Shown here piece by piece: positions 44,741 to 53,732 of a stretch of 64,000 bases of DNA; the stretch's first letter is position 1, and each line of letters opens with the position of its first letter. Origin of the DNA: Legionella cardiaca. Lineage in GTDB: Bacteria > Pseudomonadota > Gammaproteobacteria > Legionellales > Legionellaceae. Position numbers and translations under genes: made by a program. The stretch spans positions 1,859,036 through 1,923,035 of the forward strand of contig NZ_CP119078.1 in assembly GCF_029026145.1 (NCBI RefSeq), read 5' to 3'. The notes under the pieces are model-generated. The model saw nothing but the letters and a program-made list of their open reading frames with translations. It searched no databases and was not told the DNA's origin.

Positions 44741-45818
44741 TTCTTTGAATATCTTGCCACTGAATAGGAGAATTTGCGGCTATTGTCGATACTATCTTAC
44801 TTCCATTGGCTAAATCCCAATGTTGCACAGGAATGCCTAAACAAGGAAATGCGAAACGGACATTGTCTAATGAAATAATGTCTCCCGGCTGTAAATCTTT
44901 TTTCGCCACAACACATTGACGCTGTGAACTACCAATAACTCCTTTAATAGGCGTTCGCAAATTACGCTCGGTATTTCCTAAAGCAAGCCAAGAATCGTAC
45001 ACGGATTGCAGCACTGAAGGTAACTCATCAATTCCCATACTATGAGAGATATCCTGATCAAGCTCCTCAGGATAAACATAAACACCCTTTTCCAGAACAG
45101 AAGCGCCTAAAGCTACAGAAACATACAGCATGTCAGTGCCATTTCGATGATCAGACAAACCTACAGGTAAATTAAATGCCTGCGAATAGGTTTGTAGTAA
45201 TCTTAAGTTATGAGCCTCGGGCAAGGCAGGATGTCCATCAGGACTATGTTGAATAATAATATCTTCGCAACCTGCAAGCCTTGCAGTATTCACTGCATTG
45301 AATACCTCAGCAATTGTGGAGCGGCCAGTATCAATTAGCAAAGGCAAACCTTTTTGTGCGGCATAACGAATAAGAGGAATATGAACAATATTGGCTGAGG
45401 CAATTTTTAAAGCACAAGCGCCATGTTCTGTAGCAAAATCAACAGCAGTAAAATCATAAACCGACACAATAAAGGGCATCTCGGCCTGTCTTACCATGGC
45501 AAATAATTTTTCATAATTATCAAGCGACATGACTTTACGCTCTATCAATTCTCGATAATTTTCCTTTTTTATCTGACCACCTTTGCAGGTATAGGTTTCT
45601 TGCAATTCACTGGGTAGACATATTTCGGCATCATTGAGAATTTCCGTTTTAAGAACTACCGGTTGGGAGGGCACCATCGCACGTGCTTTGATGATCATCT
45701 CAATCATATTTTTTGCAAGCTGATAATCACCATTAAAATAGCTTCCGACCTCCGCTAAAAAAATAGGCGCGTGGTTTGTGCCTACTGAATAAGGTCCAAG
45801 CTTAAATTGTCTTTCCAC
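44730..45818 (-). CDS. Divergent NeuB-family nonulosonate synthase
   Basis: NeuB enzymes condense PEP with an amino-sugar aldehyde to give a nonulosonic acid. This 362-residue copy has a TIM barrel (about 1-280) and a C-terminal antifreeze/SAF domain with VVAKKDLQPGDIISLDNVRF. The metal-binding histidines appear conserved in QHSPDGHPA and GLSDHRNGTD. However, the usual NHNGD reads SYFNGD, the KFQ segment LKTE, and EKHFTLD reads EKGVYV. It is far from the neuB at 61735, so a different substrate is expected. The GTG start has AAGGA upstream. It lies in an operon with a cytidylyltransferase, a methyltransferase and an amidotransferase. Confidence 0.85.
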   Translation of the reverse strand: MERQFKLGPYSVGTNHAPIFLAEVGSYFNGDYQLAKNMIEMIIKARAMVPSQPVVLKTEILNDAEICLPSELQETYTCKGGQIKKENYRELIERKVMSLDNYEKLFAMVRQAEMPFIVSVYDFTAVDFATEHGACALKIASANIVHIPLIRYAAQKGLPLLIDTGRSTIAEVFNAVNTARLAGCEDIIIQHSPDGHPALPEAHNLRLLQTYSQAFNLPVGLSDHRNGTDMLYVSVALGASVLEKGVYVYPEELDQDISHSMGIDELPSVLQSVYDSWLALGNTERNLRTPIKGVIGSSQRQCVVAKKDLQPGDIISLDNVRFAFPCLGIPVQHWDLANGSKIVSTIAANSPIQWQDIQRNDS

Positions 45819-45836
45819 TTTAAAATCCTTATGTAA

Positions 45837-46550
45837 TTAAACAGATATTTTTAATAGATAATGATCAACGAGAAGTTTTAACCCATTCGTTAGTTGCCTT
45901 TTATTAGATTCAGTCTCTATGGTCCAGGTTCGGATAGGGTCTTCTTTCTGACTCAAATTAAAGGGGAGTTTAAAAGGATGAAAGCTCCAGCTTTGTGCAT
46001 GATTCTCAATGTGCTCAATGATGGTTTCCTTGCTAAAAATATTCCATCCCTTTTCCCAGTTTCCTCGTTTACCTTGTTGGCGCTTCCTATGCTTAATTTC
46101 GCAATCCACTCCATATTCATTAAAAGGAGATAGGATATAAATTGAAGCATTCGAACGACAGGCTCTAAAAAGATTATTAAAAAACAGGGGTAATTCTTCT
46201 TCATCAAAAATAGTCAGTACACCAACAACAGTTATCACATCAAATTGCTGTTCAAGCGAAGCTGGTAGTTCGAGAATTGATGCTTTTAAAAATTTTTTCT
46301 CAGGCTGTAATTCCTGACATTGATGAATTAAATCATCAAAAATATCCACCCCTGTAAATTGAAATTCAGGATGATGTCGTGATAAGAAATGAATTAACTC
46401 TCCTGTCGCACAACCAACATCCAATAAACTAGTATGTTTATTTCTTTTCTCTTGGGATAAATAATGCTCAAGAAATTTAAAGATTTCCTTTGGCTCATTA
46501 GACCAACCTTCAGTAATATAGTGGCCAAAATTTTGATAATTAGCTGACAT
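45837..46550 (-). CDS. SAM-dependent methyltransferase
   Basis: This 237-residue class I methyltransferase has SLLDVGCATGELIHFLSRHH (motif I, about 49-68), GVDIFDDLI and DVITVVGVLTIFDEE. No membrane span is present. I use the ATG at 46550 because the frame upstream to 46643 lies inside the cytidylyltransferase gene, where no ribosome site is found. Overlap with that gene is 11 nt. In Legionella pneumophila serogroup 1 the legionaminic-acid acetimidoyl group can be N-methylated; adjacency to an amidotransferase makes a similar role possible here, though an O-methyltransferase role cannot be excluded. Confidence 0.85.
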   Translation of the reverse strand: MSANYQNFGHYITEGWSNEPKEIFKFLEHYLSQEKRNKHTSLLDVGCATGELIHFLSRHHPEFQFTGVDIFDDLIHQCQELQPEKKFLKASILELPASLEQQFDVITVVGVLTIFDEEELPLFFNNLFRACRSNASIYILSPFNEYGVDCEIKHRKRQQGKRGNWEKGWNIFSKETIIEHIENHAQSWSFHPFKLPFNLSQKEDPIRTWTIETESNKRQLTNGLKLLVDHYLLKISV

Positions 46551-47271
46551 ATTCAATATCCATCTGATTTTTATTTTTGCTGGATAACAAACATTCGCAA
46601 AATAATAAATCAAGTTTTGAGTCAATATCAATGCTATCCTCAATCTCCATTACGTAAGGAAGGCAAGGCGATTGGTAAAACTTTAGTTGCTCTAAAAAAT
46701 CTCTGGTTTTTAACGCATAGATAGCCCCATTTTGACGATAAACTTTTTCTAACTCTTGAGTTCTCTTTTCCACATCCTCAAGTTTTGAATAAGGTTTAAT
46801 TTCACCGTCAATCATTTTCATACATTTACCAGGATGGTGTTCTACTGGACACACACTCACTACACTTCTCATAGTAGAAGACAAAAAGCTTTGTAAGCAT
46901 TCCTGCAAATGAGTCGCTGTTCTTAGTGGAGACGTCGGTTGCAATAAGACCACATAATCAGGAAAATACTTATTTTTAATAAATGTTTTCAAAGCATGTT
47001 CAACCACATATTCATTAGAGATGGTATCGCTAGCTAGTTCAGAGGGCCTGCAAATAACCTCTACGCCCATTTTTCTTGCTAACTCACAAATTTCTTCATC
47101 TTCGCTGGTCACTATTATGTCTGTTATTAAGGAACATTGTTTTGCAGCATCAATGGAGTAAGCTAATAAAGGTCTATTTGCTAACGGTAAGATATTCTTT
47201 CGTGGTAGCCGTTTGGAGCCACCACGAGCAGGAATGATTGCTAAAACTTTAGACTCGGAAATATTAATCAT
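46540..47271 (-). CDS. CMP-nonulosonate synthetase (third cytidylyltransferase)
   Basis: This 243-residue enzyme has LAIIPARGGSKRLPRKNILPL, IVTSEDEEICELARKM, LLQPTSPLRTATHL and IDIDSKLDLLFCE. It lies in a chain with the NeuB-like synthase and would charge its product with CMP. It differs clearly from the neuA pair at 31108 and 62751 and from the PtmB-like one. The gene is preceded by the N-acetyl-sugar amidotransferase with a 33-bp gap. The identification of the reaction class is firm; the sugar is unknown. Confidence 0.92.
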   Translation of the reverse strand: MINISESKVLAIIPARGGSKRLPRKNILPLANRPLLAYSIDAAKQCSLITDIIVTSEDEEICELARKMGVEVICRPSELASDTISNEYVVEHALKTFIKNKYFPDYVVLLQPTSPLRTATHLQECLQSFLSSTMRSVVSVCPVEHHPGKCMKMIDGEIKPYSKLEDVEKRTQELEKVYRQNGAIYALKTRDFLEQLKFYQSPCLPYVMEIEDSIDIDSKLDLLFCECLLSSKNKNQMDIEYVS

Positions 47272-47304
47272 ATTATTTTTAAATCTTTCCTTGTTATAGG
47301 GAGA

Positions 47305-48606
47305 TTAGGAAACTCGATACCTCAACACCCATTGGCCATTGTCATAAGCCCAAAGATGCGGTGATCTAAAGTTATCCGTAAGTCGGTCAAAATATTCCTT
47401 ATCCATCTTGGTTTGTTCAAATTGCTTTGCAGCTATAGGCAATTTACTTTTATCAATACTAAGATAATCAAAATTTTCTTTCTCAAATCGAGCGGGGTAT
47501 TCCCCATCAAAACGATTAACCAGAGCCACACCCTCTTCTCTTATTAATTCACCATTACGAATTTCCTGTGAACTATCGTAGGTGGCTCTCCCAATGCCAA
47601 ATTTGATAAACGTTGTGTAGTAATGTAGATCGTCAATTTTATCATCGATACCACTGTATTTACTGTAGGTACCTGCTGTTCGCTCTGGGGAAGGAGTGAA
47701 CCCACCATTATTCACCGCAAAGTAATAGCATTCTTGCGGATGCCAAGGGAGGTAATACCCTAAATATTGAACTTCGATTTTTTTCTCAGCTAATTTATCT
47801 GGGTCTGGTGGGATATAAGGTTGTAACTCGACCTCAGTCAAACCAAAATCTTCTTTTAGTTCCAAAGCTGAAATCCCGGAAAGATAAATTTCAGCTGTAT
47901 TTTTGGTTGAAAAATACGCTAAATCTTTAGTTGCTTTATCATCTTCTTTGGCATTGTTACCGTATTCTGCAGGATTTTCTCCATAAAACACCAAAGGAAT
48001 ATTTAAATCAGCTGCAAGTTTAGGTGGAAAATACATCTGTCCCAAAATAAAAGGCTGAAATGGATGATATAGATTCTCAAGTGCTAAACGGGTGAGTAGC
48101 CTATGAACTTGGCCATTAGGCGTAAATAAGTAGTTATCAAACCCCGCATGAATCCAGGCTTGGAAATTATTCCAACCCCAAGACGTATAAATATGAGGTG
48201 CCCAAGTCACGGTTAATGGATTCATACCATATTCATATTTCAGAATATAAGCAGTATAGAAACTATCCTTTCCTCCCGAACCTGGGATCAAGCAGTCATA
48301 ATGACCTGTCTTGCTACGGTACCTGTCACACAATTCTTTTAATTGTGCTTTACGCTGCTCCCAATCAATATTTTTTTTCTTCTCTGCAATGCGGCAAGCC
48401 GAACATACCCCTTCAGCATCGAAATTAATAGTGGGCTTCTTTACATCAATAGTATGCTTGTATTCTTTTTCAGAATTAGGCTTTTGATTGCTATAAGTAC
48501 ATTTGGCGCAAAATGCAACCTCAGAAGGTAATCCATAAAAGGCTTCCTTAAAAGAAGTATCCAGTTTGTATTTATCCAAATTAACCTTACCTGGGTAGAT
48601 AATCAT
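47305..48606 (-). CDS. N-acetyl sugar amidotransferase, WbpG/PseA-like
   Basis: These enzymes turn an acetamido group of a sugar into an acetamidino group, with ammonia delivered by HisH/HisF-like partners in known systems. The 433-residue protein has an N-terminal metal-binding pair CAKC and CSAC (about residues 33-36 and 74-77) and the PP-loop PGSGGKDSFYTAY (about 109-121). It closes with WHPQECYYFAVNNGG and FGIGRATYDSSQEIRNG, the amidotransferase signature. It is larger than many WbpG-type proteins (about 370-380 residues). A strong Shine-Dalgarno GGAGG precedes the ATG. Legionaminic acid of L. pneumophila carries a 5-acetimidoyl group, so this is a likely counterpart. Confidence 0.93.
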   Translation of the reverse strand: MIIYPGKVNLDKYKLDTSFKEAFYGLPSEVAFCAKCTYSNQKPNSEKEYKHTIDVKKPTINFDAEGVCSACRIAEKKKNIDWEQRKAQLKELCDRYRSKTGHYDCLIPGSGGKDSFYTAYILKYEYGMNPLTVTWAPHIYTSWGWNNFQAWIHAGFDNYLFTPNGQVHRLLTRLALENLYHPFQPFILGQMYFPPKLAADLNIPLVFYGENPAEYGNNAKEDDKATKDLAYFSTKNTAEIYLSGISALELKEDFGLTEVELQPYIPPDPDKLAEKKIEVQYLGYYLPWHPQECYYFAVNNGGFTPSPERTAGTYSKYSGIDDKIDDLHYYTTFIKFGIGRATYDSSQEIRNGELIREEGVALVNRFDGEYPARFEKENFDYLSIDKSKLPIAAKQFEQTKMDKEYFDRLTDNFRSPHLWAYDNGQWVLRYRVS

Positions 48607-48727
48607 CGTATTTAGCCTCCTTAAACACCTCTGTTACAAAAACTTGGCAACTTCTTGAATAATTGACCTCGGTCTTTAGACAGCGATCAATTCTTATGGT
48701 CATCGAGCAAAAGGGAAGACTCAACTC

Positions 48728-49675
48728 CTAGACTCCATAGATTTTATTAATCAATTCCATTGTTTTTAAACTCTGTTCGATTGTAATAGCCTGGCTTTTT
48801 TCACCCTGAATTGCTTTGCATACTTCTTGTGCTTGTCGATAAAAACCTGCTTTATATTGTTGATCAATTACATCCATCTCTACTTCATGGGAAATTCTTT
48901 CGTTTGCATTTTGAAAACGTGCTTTTTCCAAAGGCTGCATGCTCCAACGGCGGTTAGGAGTGCTCACTGAACAAGTCCAGGGACCTGGTCCTTGCCAAAT
49001 ACATTCGTAAAGCGCTTTATCTCCACTATCAAACTCGATAAAACTAACCACTACTTGGGATTTTTCTTTTTGCCAAGGTAAAACAGAGTGCACATTAATG
49101 ACCTCTCCCCTCGCAAAACATCTTATTAAATCAATAACATGAATGGAGTTTGCATACATAAATTTTTGGACTACTTCTTCGGGATGGAGGCAAGCCCTTG
49201 CTTCAGCAAAACTTTGTTGATCTTGAATATGAATATATCGCTTGGCATCCCTATTGGCATTTAGATCATCTAGAATAGTTAAAGAGCTTGAATAGAATCG
49301 ACGGTTTAAAGCAACAAAGACCTGACCTTTGGCTTGCCGAGCAGCTTCTGCGATATCATTCGCATCTAGCAAGTCATAGCCTGCAGGCTTTTCAAGTAAT
49401 ATATTCCAATTATATTGAAAACAAGCCTTGGCAATTTGATTAGCCTGAAGCTCGGGAACCGCAACAATAACCAAATCGGCAGCACTCTTTTCATATAACT
49501 CAGAGATAGAATCAGCAACAAGAGGAATATTATATTCTTTAGCTAATTGTTCTGCTGTTGCTTTTGTTCGACTAAAGAGCCCAGTTACTTTAATGCCTTT
49601 AATCGCCTGGAAAGCTTTAATATGTTCCCGCCCCATTTTACCGGCACCAATTACAGCAACGTTCAAACCATTCAT
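48728..49675 (-). CDS. Gfo/Idh/MocA-family oxidoreductase
   Basis: This 315-residue NAD(P)-linked oxidoreductase has a Rossmann domain AVIGAGKMGREHIKAFQAI and the conserved ILLEKPAGYDLLDA (EKP motif, about 93-96), followed by the usual C-terminal domain with HVIDLIRCF. AAGG lies upstream of the ATG. It sits between a glycosyltransferase and the amidotransferase gene in cluster D, a frequent arrangement in sugar-modifying operons. Oxidation of a hydroxyl before amination or epimerisation is the probable job; the substrate is not identified. Confidence 0.88.
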   Translation of the reverse strand: MNGLNVAVIGAGKMGREHIKAFQAIKGIKVTGLFSRTKATAEQLAKEYNIPLVADSISELYEKSAADLVIVAVPELQANQIAKACFQYNWNILLEKPAGYDLLDANDIAEAARQAKGQVFVALNRRFYSSSLTILDDLNANRDAKRYIHIQDQQSFAEARACLHPEEVVQKFMYANSIHVIDLIRCFARGEVINVHSVLPWQKEKSQVVVSFIEFDSGDKALYECIWQGPGPWTCSVSTPNRRWSMQPLEKARFQNANERISHEVEMDVIDQQYKAGFYRQAQEVCKAIQGEKSQAITIEQSLKTMELINKIYGV

Positions 49676-49700
49676 TTTATAATTACCTTTTAATTATTTT

Positions 49701-51443
49701 TTAAGAAGCCTTGCGACGAACCTTTTTTGCTTGAAGAAGCTCTTTTACAAGAGAATTAATTCGACTGATGGAGCCACCATCTAAATAGCCCCATTCTAAT
49801 TTTTCAGTGTCCAGATGATTTTTAAGAGATAGCAACTGCTCTGGTTCAGAAATTGTTTGCACCGCGTTTTTAAAATCTTCCTTTGCACAAACATTCAACA
49901 CGCCTTTCACCTGCTTGTAGTCTGAAAAATCATAATAAAAAATATCATAATTAATTGTTGGCACCCCACAGGAAATAGCCCATCGTATCGTTGCTGAGGC
50001 AAAAGCGATATATATATCGGACAAAGCAACTAATCGAGCCGTATCTATTTGGGTTACTAAAAAATTTCTCTTGGCAAACAAATCTCCCAATCCCAAATAA
50101 TTGGGATGTGGACGGAAAATGATTTCATACTCAGCGCGAATCCTGTCTAAACAATCCGCAATGAAATCGACAGCCTCTTCTGCATCGCGAAAATCAAACC
50201 CTGGAGGAGTGCCCCCTGTTAATTGGTTAGGAAAGCCACCAATTAAGAGAAAAGGCTTGGTACTGTTAATATTCAGCTCTGCGTATAATTTTTCCCTTTG
50301 TTTAGTCTTGTCTAAAAGAAAATAAGCCAAGTTGTCATCGTAGCAAGCCCCTGTAATTCTCAATTTTGAAGCAGGAATACCATTTTTTTTGTAATACCTA
50401 AGCATTTGCTCATTCTCAACAGCAATAATATTTGCATAAGTACTATTCATCATCCATGGATCTGGTGGCGAACTTCGGGTAACAAGATGACCAAGAACAT
50501 GTGGTGCAGGAAGTCTTAAGGCAGCATGAAAATCATCCTTCATGACCCAGGAAGGAAAAAACATACCGAGCAATCGATGACTAAACATTCCTTTTAGACT
50601 GAATTCAGGGCGATCCTTTAGGGCTTGAAACGCTTCTGACTGATTTGCGATTGTATAAGGTATAATCATGCTGGGTATGTTATAGCGATGCCCCGCTTTT
50701 ATAAGCAAAGGAGAAACACTACCAACTATATCTTCAGGTAATATAATTAATTTAATTTGATGCTGTTTTAGAATTTCCTCGTAAGCAACTAACTTTTTTC
50801 TATAAATCACCGGCACAACAACGAGGCTTGAACCAGTTATTTTATTAAGAAATACAAGTAAATCTTTTAATCTCGCAAATGCCATCCTTTTAAAGGCACG
50901 TATGGGTCTCTTGTAAAAGGATGAGATTTCATTAATGCTACGATCTATAATATTGCGAAGAGTCACAACAATATTGCGAAGAATCACAACTCCCTTTTTT
51001 ATGCTAGAAATTTTGGCTCGATGGCTTTTATAGACTTTTTCCTCAATTTGCGTCTTTGCAGATGCAACTTCTACGATATGAGGTAGTTGCTCAATAGTAC
51101 TCTGGGTTGCATTGAGCGCTTTTTTCTTCAGTACATAATCTACTAATTTATGAACGGGTGTTTCAATGACGACTTTGGGCTCGGAGAAGACAATTTTTTC
51201 ATCAATTTCTTGAGCTTCAAGTGATTTGTCAATACTCTCTAAGACTAGATCATCATGGAGCTTGGAACCTACTCCACAGAATAAAATAATGCAGCGGTGT
51301 CCTTGGTGTTTTAAGCCAGCTGCTGCACGACGCATTTCTACAAAATCTGATAACCGTTGAACAACAAATAAAATATTTGCTCGCTGTGCTGAATCCGTCA
51401 TAGCAATAAATCGCAAATCCATAAAATGGGGGAATACTTTCAT
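49701..51443 (-). CDS. HP-motif GT-B-like glycosyltransferase, paralogue 3
   Basis: At 580 residues this is the longest of three related proteins. Motifs shared with 26877 and 41033 are ILPEDI, YNIPSMIIPYTIAN (about 252-265), FPSWV, DPWMMNSTY, TGACYDDN, IFRPHPNYLG (HP, about 444-453) and SATIRWAISCGVPTINYDI (about 488-506). A basic, helical insert (about 130-200) contains a 21-bp tandem duplication. No membrane span is seen. The frame opens at 51443; ATGs at 51422 and 51401 are alternatives and none has a good ribosome site. It heads cluster D and diverges from rmlD. A CMP-sugar transferase role is inference. Confidence 0.62.
   Translation of the reverse strand: MKVFPHFMDLRFIAMTDSAQRANILFVVQRLSDFVEMRRAAAGLKHQGHRCIILFCGVGSKLHDDLVLESIDKSLEAQEIDEKIVFSEPKVVIETPVHKLVDYVLKKKALNATQSTIEQLPHIVEVASAKTQIEEKVYKSHRAKISSIKKGVVILRNIVVTLRNIIDRSINEISSFYKRPIRAFKRMAFARLKDLLVFLNKITGSSLVVVPVIYRKKLVAYEEILKQHQIKLIILPEDIVGSVSPLLIKAGHRYNIPSMIIPYTIANQSEAFQALKDRPEFSLKGMFSHRLLGMFFPSWVMKDDFHAALRLPAPHVLGHLVTRSSPPDPWMMNSTYANIIAVENEQMLRYYKKNGIPASKLRITGACYDDNLAYFLLDKTKQREKLYAELNINSTKPFLLIGGFPNQLTGGTPPGFDFRDAEEAVDFIADCLDRIRAEYEIIFRPHPNYLGLGDLFAKRNFLVTQIDTARLVALSDIYIAFASATIRWAISCGVPTINYDIFYYDFSDYKQVKGVLNVCAKEDFKNAVQTISEPEQLLSLKNHLDTEKLEWGYLDGGSISRINSLVKELLQAKKVRRKAS
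50949..50990. repeat. 21-bp tandem duplication inside a glycosyltransferase gene
   Basis: Two adjacent 21-bp units (50949-50969 and 50970-50990) differ at one base. On the coding strand they give VVILRNI followed by VVTLRNI, so the reading frame is kept. It is a recent in-frame duplication of seven codons. Confidence 0.85.
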
Positions 51444-51654
51444 ATATTTTAATTATTGTAAAGCTACAGTCCGGAATTACTGTGTAACTGTCTTCAATTA
51501 GTCTATGCTAGCTTTTCACTCTAATTAACAAAATATTTTTCTTTTGAGACCCATTCCTCTATCTGTTATGATTAGCCTGCTTTTGAATTTCTGCCTTTAA
51601 TAATTTCTTATTAGAAGGTTAACAAAACGTTGATTTATTACCAGATTAATAAAC

Positions 51655-52554
51655 ATGAAAATCTTATTATTAGGGAGTACAGGACAAGTTGGATCGGAGC
51701 TCATTGCATGGTTCGCCAATTCCAAACATGAAATTTTGTCCTTATCAAGAAAGGAATGCGATTTATTAGATCCCCAAAAAGTCTTCCCTGCTTTAGCTCA
51801 ATTTGAAGTTGATCTTGTCGTGAATGCAGCAGCCTACACAGCCGTTGATCGAGCAGAAGACGAAGTAGAGCTTGCTAAACAGATTAATGGTTATTCAATA
51901 AAGGAAGTGGCAAATTATTGCCAATCACGCAATATTCCCTTAATACACTTTTCCACTGACTATGTGTTTGATGGGCTGAAATCCGAAGGTTATACAGAGG
52001 AAGACCTTACCAATCCCAAGAGTGCCTATGGTCATTCCAAATTACTAGGTGAACAATTAATTCAGGCGCATCTTGGCAAACATCTCATCCTTAGAGTGAG
52101 CTGGGTGTTTAGCAAAAATCGGCAAAACTTTGTAAAAACCATTTTGCGACTCGCAAACACAAGAGAAGAGCTTGGAATTGTTGCCGATCAATGGGGACGT
52201 CCAACGGCAGCCAAGGATATTGCCCGGGTAATTGACACAATTATACAAAAATTAGACGCTGGAGGATTTAATAATTGGGGTATTTATCATTATGCCAGCC
52301 AAGGCCCCACTAATTGGTATGAATTTGCCACAAGCTTTCTTAAGGTAGCGAAAGACAGAGGTTATCCTTTGTTATTAAATCGCCTTCAAGCTATTAAGAC
52401 AGAAGAGTATCCCACTAAAGCTCAACGTCCTAAAAATTCAGTATTAATTACGAATAAAATTGAGAAAATTTTCAATATAGAATGCGCGCATTGGGATAAT
52501 TATTTACTAGAAGTTATTGACCAATCTATGCAAGAGGAAATAAGAAGACCATGA
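51655..52554 (+). CDS. rmlD: dTDP-4-dehydrorhamnose reductase
   Basis: RmlD reduces dTDP-4-keto-L-rhamnose to dTDP-L-rhamnose with NAD(P)H. The 299-residue protein has KILLLGSTGQVGSELI, VVNAAAYTAVDRAED, HFSTDYVFDG and the catalytic YGHSKLLGE (Tyr-x3-Lys at about 127-131). It ends with RPKNSVL. Its ATG overlaps nothing upstream but its stop overlaps the rmlB start (ATGA). It diverges from the glycosyltransferase at 51443 across about 210 bp. Confidence 0.97.
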   Translation: MKILLLGSTGQVGSELIAWFANSKHEILSLSRKECDLLDPQKVFPALAQFEVDLVVNAAAYTAVDRAEDEVELAKQINGYSIKEVANYCQSRNIPLIHFSTDYVFDGLKSEGYTEEDLTNPKSAYGHSKLLGEQLIQAHLGKHLILRVSWVFSKNRQNFVKTILRLANTREELGIVADQWGRPTAAKDIARVIDTIIQKLDAGGFNNWGIYHYASQGPTNWYEFATSFLKVAKDRGYPLLLNRLQAIKTEEYPTKAQRPKNSVLITNKIEKIFNIECAHWDNYLLEVIDQSMQEEIRRP

Positions 52555-53600
52555 TGACTTATCAACCTAGAAATCTTTTTATCACTGGGGCAGCCGGATT
52601 TATTGGTAGTAATTTCATTGAAATGATGAGTGAGCGCTACCCCGAGCTTCGCATTGTAAGCTTAGATAAACTGACTTATGCCGGCAACGAAGCTAATTTG
52701 GCCAAAGTAAATGGATTAGCTAACCATTTTTTTGTAAAAGGTGATATTGGAGATAAAGAACTTGTAAGCTCCCTACTTAAAGAATACGAAATAGACACTA
52801 TTGTTCATTTTGCTGCCGAGTCGCATGTGGATAATTCAATTAAAAATCCCCTACTCTTCCTACAAACAAATGTTTTAGGTACTTTTACTTTATTAGAAGC
52901 AGCTAGAAATTATTGGTTAAATGAACAAGGCTGGACTACTCAACACTGTCGATTTCATCATGTATCAACTGATGAAGTCTATGGTTCATTAAATGAAAAT
53001 GAACCTGCCTTTACAGAAGCAAATCCTTATCAGCCCAACTCACCTTATTCAGCATCAAAGGCGAGCTCAGATCATTTGGTTAGAGCCTATTACCACACCT
53101 ACCAGTTGCCTGTAACCACATCTAATTGCTCAAATAATTACGGTCCTTACCAACATAAAGAAAAATTAATTCCTACAGTGATTGATTGTTGTATTCACCA
53201 ACGACCTATCCCAGTCTATGGAAATGGTTTGAATATTCGTGACTGGCTTTATGTTAAAGATCATTGCGACGCCATTGATTTAATTATTCGCAAAGGGCAT
53301 GTGGGCGAAGTATATAATATTGGTGGTAATAATGAATTAGATAATTTATCTTTGATTAAACATATTTGTCAGATTATGGATAAGCTCTTACCTAACAACT
53401 CTCCTCATACATCGTTAATTTCTTTTGTTCAAGACAGAAAAGGGCATGATAAGCGATATGCAATAAACAATAATAAAATTCAAAAGGAGCTGGGATGGAG
53501 TCCAAGGGGCGAATTCGCAAACCACTTGGCAGATACTGTTAAATTTTACTTAAATCAAAATTTAACGTTAATGAATAAGAACTTGACCTTAGCGTCTTAA
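52551..53600 (+). CDS. rmlB: dTDP-glucose 4,6-dehydratase
   Basis: RmlB converts dTDP-glucose to dTDP-4-keto-6-deoxyglucose, the branch point for dTDP-rhamnose (RmlC, RmlD) and dTDP-Fuc4NAc (WecE, WecD). The 349 residues carry LFITGAAGFIGSNFIEM, HFAAESHVDNSI, HHVSTDEVYGS and YSASKASSDHLVRAYYHTY (catalytic Tyr/Lys), with NNYGPYQHKEKLIP. It is full length and 4-nt coupled to rmlD. It is the only 4,6-dehydratase of this class in the window. Confidence 0.97.
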   Translation: MMTYQPRNLFITGAAGFIGSNFIEMMSERYPELRIVSLDKLTYAGNEANLAKVNGLANHFFVKGDIGDKELVSSLLKEYEIDTIVHFAAESHVDNSIKNPLLFLQTNVLGTFTLLEAARNYWLNEQGWTTQHCRFHHVSTDEVYGSLNENEPAFTEANPYQPNSPYSASKASSDHLVRAYYHTYQLPVTTSNCSNNYGPYQHKEKLIPTVIDCCIHQRPIPVYGNGLNIRDWLYVKDHCDAIDLIIRKGHVGEVYNIGGNNELDNLSLIKHICQIMDKLLPNNSPHTSLISFVQDRKGHDKRYAINNNKIQKELGWSPRGEFANHLADTVKFYLNQNLTLMNKNLTLAS

Positions 53601-53663
53601 TGTTAAAATCGCAAGTTAGAATGATAATTCGGCATTACCAAATACATAGCGAGTTCTTATCTG

Positions 53664-53681
53664 TGTATTGAATACAATACA
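53664..53681 (+). terminator. Hairpin after rmlB
   Basis: TGTATTG and CAATACA pair perfectly around an AATA tetraloop, 64 nt past the rmlB stop. The stem is A/T-rich and no T-run follows, so it may be attenuator-like rather than a full terminator. Confidence 0.35.
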
Positions 53682-53695
53682 TTATTACACCAGCG

Positions 53696-53714
53696 TGGCA
53701 TGCTACCAATGCCA
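53696..53714 (+). promoter_or_regulatory. Hairpin just upstream of the epimerase ribosome-binding site
   Basis: TGGCAT/ATGCCA form a 6-bp stem with a 7-nt loop, ending 6 nt before AGGAG of the next gene. It could affect translation; only the structure is seen. Confidence 0.3.
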
Positions 53715-53732
53715 AATGTAAGGAGATAAAAT

